Shown here: positions 13,008-15,127 of the stretch, in pieces
Numbering within the stretch: the first letter of the stretch is position 1
How the letters are laid out: the number at the start of each line of letters is the position of its first letter
Source: Bacteroidota bacterium
Lineage (GTDB): Bacteria > Bacteroidota > Bacteroidia > Chitinophagales > Chitinophagaceae
Length of the DNA stretch: 15,127 nucleotides
Assembly: GCA_023429365.1 (NCBI GenBank)
Contig: JAEYVW010000091.1
Coordinates: 1 to 15,127 of the forward strand
Direction of reading: 5' to 3'
Made by a program: the position numbers and the translations under genes
Notes under the pieces: model-generated
Seen by the model: the letters and a program-made list of their open reading frames with translations, nothing else
Databases searched by the model: none
Told to the model about the DNA's origin: nothing

Positions 13008-13701
13008 CTGTATCATCGTTGAAGATGAACCGCTGGCGGCGGAGGTGCTGCAGGACTATATCCGCCAGGTTCCTTTCCTGAACTTAAAAGCCGTGTGTGT
13101 AGATGCCATTTACGCGATGGAGTTTTTACAAAAGGAAAAGATCGACCTGGTTTTCCTCGATGTGCACCTGCCACGCCTGAAAGGGCTGGATTTTTTAAAA
13201 ACGCTACAGCATCCGCCACATATCATCATTGTATCGGCATACCACGAATATGCCCTGGAAGGATATGAGCATAATGTAGTGGATTACCTGCTTAAGCCTG
13301 TTGAATTCAACCGTTTCCTGATGGCGGTAAATAAACTAAAACAGGCAGACAGCATAGGAATGTCACTAAGTGCCGGGTCTGGCGAAAGAGCATCTTTGTT
13401 TTTCAATGTTGGTAAAAAGAAAGTGCGTATCTATCTCGATGAAATACTTTATATAGAAAGCCTCAAGGAATACATCCGGATTTTTACAAAAAGTAAATCC
13501 ATACTGACGAAATACCAGTTGGGACAAATTGAAGAACTGTTGGCGAAGAACAATTTTCTCCGCGTTCATCGTTCATTTATCGTGTCGAGGGATAAGATCG
13601 ATGCTTTTTCCGCAACGGAAGTGGAAGTGGATGCGAAGAAAATTCCGATAGGCCGGAGTTATAAGGAACTGGTGCAAACCTCGCTTGATAGTGGTCATTA
13701 A
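12994..13701 (+). CDS. LytTR-family response regulator (LytR/AlgR type)
   Basis: A 235-residue regulator. The receiver domain (about 5-120) has VEDEP (9-13), phosphoacceptor Asp56 in LVFLDVHLPRLKG, the switch Ser in IIIVSAYHEYA, and Lys in DYLLKPVEF. The C-terminal LytTR DNA-binding domain (about 133-232) shows FFNVGKKKVRIYLDEILYIE, LAKNNFLRVHRSFIVSRDKI and IPIGRSYKELV. It should accept phosphate from the overlapping kinase and bind imperfect direct repeats at target promoters. ATG at 12994 is chosen; a TTG three codons earlier is also in frame. The overlap with the kinase 3' end implies translational coupling. A DoxX-family gene follows after 10 bp and is the obvious candidate for co-expression. 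Confidence 0.93.
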   Translation: MQNYNCIIVEDEPLAAEVLQDYIRQVPFLNLKAVCVDAIYAMEFLQKEKIDLVFLDVHLPRLKGLDFLKTLQHPPHIIIVSAYHEYALEGYEHNVVDYLLKPVEFNRFLMAVNKLKQADSIGMSLSAGSGERASLFFNVGKKKVRIYLDEILYIESLKEYIRIFTKSKSILTKYQLGQIEELLAKNNFLRVHRSFIVSRDKIDAFSATEVEVDAKKIPIGRSYKELVQTSLDSGH

Positions 13702-13711
13702 ATTAAATAGC

Positions 13712-14101
13712 ATGAATTCCTTTCCATTTATAACAATACCTGTGGCGATGACTATTTTTCGTGTTGTACTAGCCCTGTTGCTCGCCGCTCACGGTGTAAT
13801 GAGAATTTTCGCGGGGACGGTCGATGATTTTGGTGTGTTTTTGGATAGCAGGGGATTCTTAGTTGGAACCGGTATTGCCTGGTTTCTGACCGTTTTTGAG
13901 ATCGCCGGAGGGATTTGTATGGCGTTGGGTTTTTTGGTGAGATGGATAGCGGCAATATTTATGGTGGAGATCGCTATGGGTATTGTGCTGGTACATGGAA
14001 AGAACGGGTGGTTTGTTGTGGGTCACCAGGCTGGAGGTGTAGAATACAGTGTATTGATATTGGTTTCACTGTTACTGGTGGCGGCATCGTCAAAAATGTG
14101 A
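13712..14101 (+). CDS. DoxX-family integral membrane protein
   Basis: A 129-residue protein with four hydrophobic helices (about 8-30, 48-70, 74-95 and 108-127), the size and pattern of DoxX family members. Family-like features include the N-terminal helix with LRxxLxxxxxxHGxxR spacing (VVLALLLAAHGVMRI), ETxGGxxLxxGFLVR-like VFEIAGGICMALGFLVRW, and the loop HGKNGWFVVGHQAGGVEYS, matching the 'H..NGWF....GGxEY' segment between helices 3 and 4. The function of most DoxX proteins is unknown; some take part in thiol or redox stress membrane complexes. ATG at 13712 is preferred over upstream TTG/GTG codons inside the lytR 3' end. The spacing of 10 bp from the LytTR gene indicates a shared operon. 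Confidence 0.85.
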   Translation: MNSFPFITIPVAMTIFRVVLALLLAAHGVMRIFAGTVDDFGVFLDSRGFLVGTGIAWFLTVFEIAGGICMALGFLVRWIAAIFMVEIAMGIVLVHGKNGWFVVGHQAGGVEYSVLILVSLLLVAASSKM

Positions 14102-14441
14102 ATCGCGATCCATTCAAAAAGATTGGCTTTCCCTTCAGAATTTGCTTCCCCTGCGTGGGCCCTCCCAAGCCCTCCCCCGCCTCCAACCTACCAATGGAAA
14201 ATTTTTAGTTTTGGGCAATCGTGTAGCAAGAAGGCTTTGCACCTTCATATCCACTTTCACTACCCACACAAGTAAGCTGTTCAGCACGGTCAACCCGGGC
14301 ATTGTTTGATCAGGACCCAGCCGCACAAGTTGACCGGGACAAATATCTATTAGACCCTGGCCAAAACCAAGTGAAAAACAACGGTAAAAAATAGAAAATA
14401 ACGTTTGATGGAAAGCAACCCGTTCGGAAGAATATAACCTT
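14102..14441. other. 340-bp intergenic region with G-quadruplex motif and spaced inverted repeat
   Basis: No supported gene lies between doxX and the acetyltransferase. A minus-strand open frame at 14135-14326 exists but has no domain and owes its tail to the G-rich tract. The region holds the C-rich/G-rich tract at 14159-14178, a 7-bp inverted repeat GGTCAAC (14288-14294) / GTTGACC (14329-14335) with 34-nt spacing, and A-rich sequence from about 14340 on. No intrinsic terminator for the LytS operon was identified. Confidence 0.5.
14159..14178 (-). other. Canonical G-quadruplex motif (minus strand)
   Basis: The plus strand 14160-14178 reads CCCTCCCAAGCCCTCCCCC, so the minus strand has four G-runs of 5, 3, 3 and 3 with loops of 1, 3 and 1 nt. 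This satisfies the G3+N1-7 rule. It also contains a direct repeat of GCCCTCCC (14159-14166 and 14169-14176). It lies about 60 bp after the doxX stop. Confidence 0.75.
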
Positions 14442-14954
14442 TTAAATCGTCTTCTTCATCAGCCAGTCTTTTTGTACATCATCTCCCAGGATAAAATCGT
14501 GTTCGGAAAACTTTTCAAAGCCCCAGGCGGTATAAAAATCTATCGCACGTCGATTGTGTTCCCATACGCCCAACCAAACGGTATCGTGATTTTTTTCCCG
14601 GGCAATTTCGAGACTGCGCTGCATCAACATTTTGCCGATGCCCGTACCCACGTAATTTTTTACGACGTAGATCCTCGCGATCTCAATCGACCTGTCGGTA
14701 CCTAGTCCTGGTGGATTATTGTTTTCACGAAGTCTCACATAACCTACCGGGGTTTGATCGTCATAAGCCAGCAAGAAGATATTTCTTTCAGCACCTACTT
14801 CCTGCATAAGCAATTCACGAGTAAACTGCTCATTCAGGAACTTGTCGATATTCTCTTTTGTATTGGACGCGGCAAAGGTGTCATAGAAAGTCTCCCGGCT
14901 CATGTCGGCGATCAATGCTGCATCGTCCCTGGTGGCTTCCCGAATTGTGATCAT
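14442..14954 (-). CDS. GNAT-family N-acetyltransferase, PaiA-like
   Basis: A 170-residue GCN5-related acetyltransferase that should use acetyl-CoA. It begins MITIREATRDDAALIADMSRETF, typical of PaiA relatives. Core strand and motif A are EIARIYVVKNYVGTGIGKMLM (91-111; the V-G-T-G-I-G loop binds the CoA pyrophosphate). Motif B is DTVWLGVWEHNRRAIDFYTAWGF (124-146), and the C-terminus EHDFILGDDVQKDWLMKKTI matches the conserved PaiA tail with its LG-x-x-x-Q-x-D-x-L-M pattern. PaiA of B. subtilis acetylates polyamines, so a small amine is a reasonable but unproven substrate. The start is the only suitable ATG. It follows a partial gene on the same strand after 56 bp and may be co-transcribed with it. 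Confidence 0.85.
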   Translation of the reverse strand: MITIREATRDDAALIADMSRETFYDTFAASNTKENIDKFLNEQFTRELLMQEVGAERNIFLLAYDDQTPVGYVRLRENNNPPGLGTDRSIEIARIYVVKNYVGTGIGKMLMQRSLEIAREKNHDTVWLGVWEHNRRAIDFYTAWGFEKFSEHDFILGDDVQKDWLMKKTI

Positions 14955-15010
14955 CTGATTGTCCTATACTCTTTTGATATTGATTAATGAAATCCCTGGT
15001 CGAAGAGGCA

Positions 15011-15127
15011 TTAATATTTTTCTTTTGTCCAGAGTTCATTCAGCGGATCGCCTTTGGAGCTTTTGCCGGAATGGTTCCAGACATCACCAGTTACAGAGCC
15101 ATCAAAACTCAGGGAAGCGCCAACACG
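15011..15127 (-). CDS. Hypothetical protein, C-terminal fragment (partial)
   Basis: A minus-strand frame runs in from the right edge and ends with TAA at 15013-15011, giving 38 residues: RVGASLSFDGSVTGDVWNHS followed by a hydrophilic tail (GKSSKGDPLNELWTKEKY). I do not recognise the family. The glycine/serine-rich, beta-like composition with a charged end might suit an extracytoplasmic protein, but this is a guess. Its reality is inferred from an uninterrupted frame and its position directly upstream of the acetyltransferase gene on the same strand; the rest lies outside the window. Confidence 0.5.
   Translation of the reverse strand, partial: RVGASLSFDGSVTGDVWNHSGKSSKGDPLNELWTKEKY

Noticed and set aside
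14135..14326. Minus-strand 63-codon frame, considered as a transposase remnant
   Set aside because: No transposase motif or bounded inverted repeats could be identified; its C-terminal part simply translates the G-rich tract.
14288..14335. GGTCAAC/GTTGACC spaced inverted repeat as mobile-element ends
   Set aside because: Only 34 bp lie between the arms, no flanking target duplication was seen, and 7-bp matches of this kind can occur by chance.

Overview
The window looks like chromosomal DNA from a Bacteroidota bacterium, most likely Chitinophagaceae or a close relative. The reasons are a large signal peptidase I fused to a DUF5684-like N-terminus, paired Tat-exported Gfo/Idh/MocA oxidoreductases, a LytS/LytR-type sensor-regulator pair, starts without clear Shine-Dalgarno sequences, several upstream matches to the Bacteroidota -7 element TAnnTTTG, and short 7-bp periodic repeats between genes. 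The family assignment is an inference. No tRNA, rRNA, CRISPR array, phage gene or intact insertion sequence was seen.

Layout. Positions 1-1848 (+): the 3' end of a SirB1/transglutaminase-like gene, then a CmoA-type carboxy-SAM synthase and, 10 bp later, an integral-membrane ICMT/PEMT-like methyltransferase. A long composite hairpin (1866-1920) separates these from two tandem paralogous Tat-secreted Gfo/Idh/MocA oxidoreductases on the minus strand (1929-4883). Positions 4987-5809 (+): a CsaA-type tRNA-binding protein overlapping a methylated-DNA cysteine methyltransferase. Positions 5847-9190 (-): an NtrC-like AAA+ response regulator without a DNA-binding domain, signal peptidase I and cytidine deaminase, with a 7-bp tandem array between the first two. 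A 431-bp gap with two strong hairpins (9191-9621) follows, then pyruvate dehydrogenase E1 beta (-). Divergent from it is a YpdA-like flavoprotein disulfide reductase (10749-11747, +). Next is an apparent three-gene operon: LytS-like kinase, LytTR response regulator, DoxX-family membrane protein (11940-14101, +). A 340-bp gap with a G-quadruplex motif leads to a PaiA-like GNAT acetyltransferase and the 3' end of an unidentified gene, both on the minus strand.

Most genes are housekeeping or stress-related: tRNA and DNA repair or modification, nucleotide salvage, protein export, central carbon metabolism and thiol redox balance. No defence island or biosynthetic cluster is apparent. The most unusual points are the CmoA gene coupled to a membrane methyltransferase with no CmoB nearby, the response regulator with an altered GAFTGA loop and no HTH, the YpdA homologue with Ile at the proposed active-site Cys position, and the intergenic repeats and hairpins.
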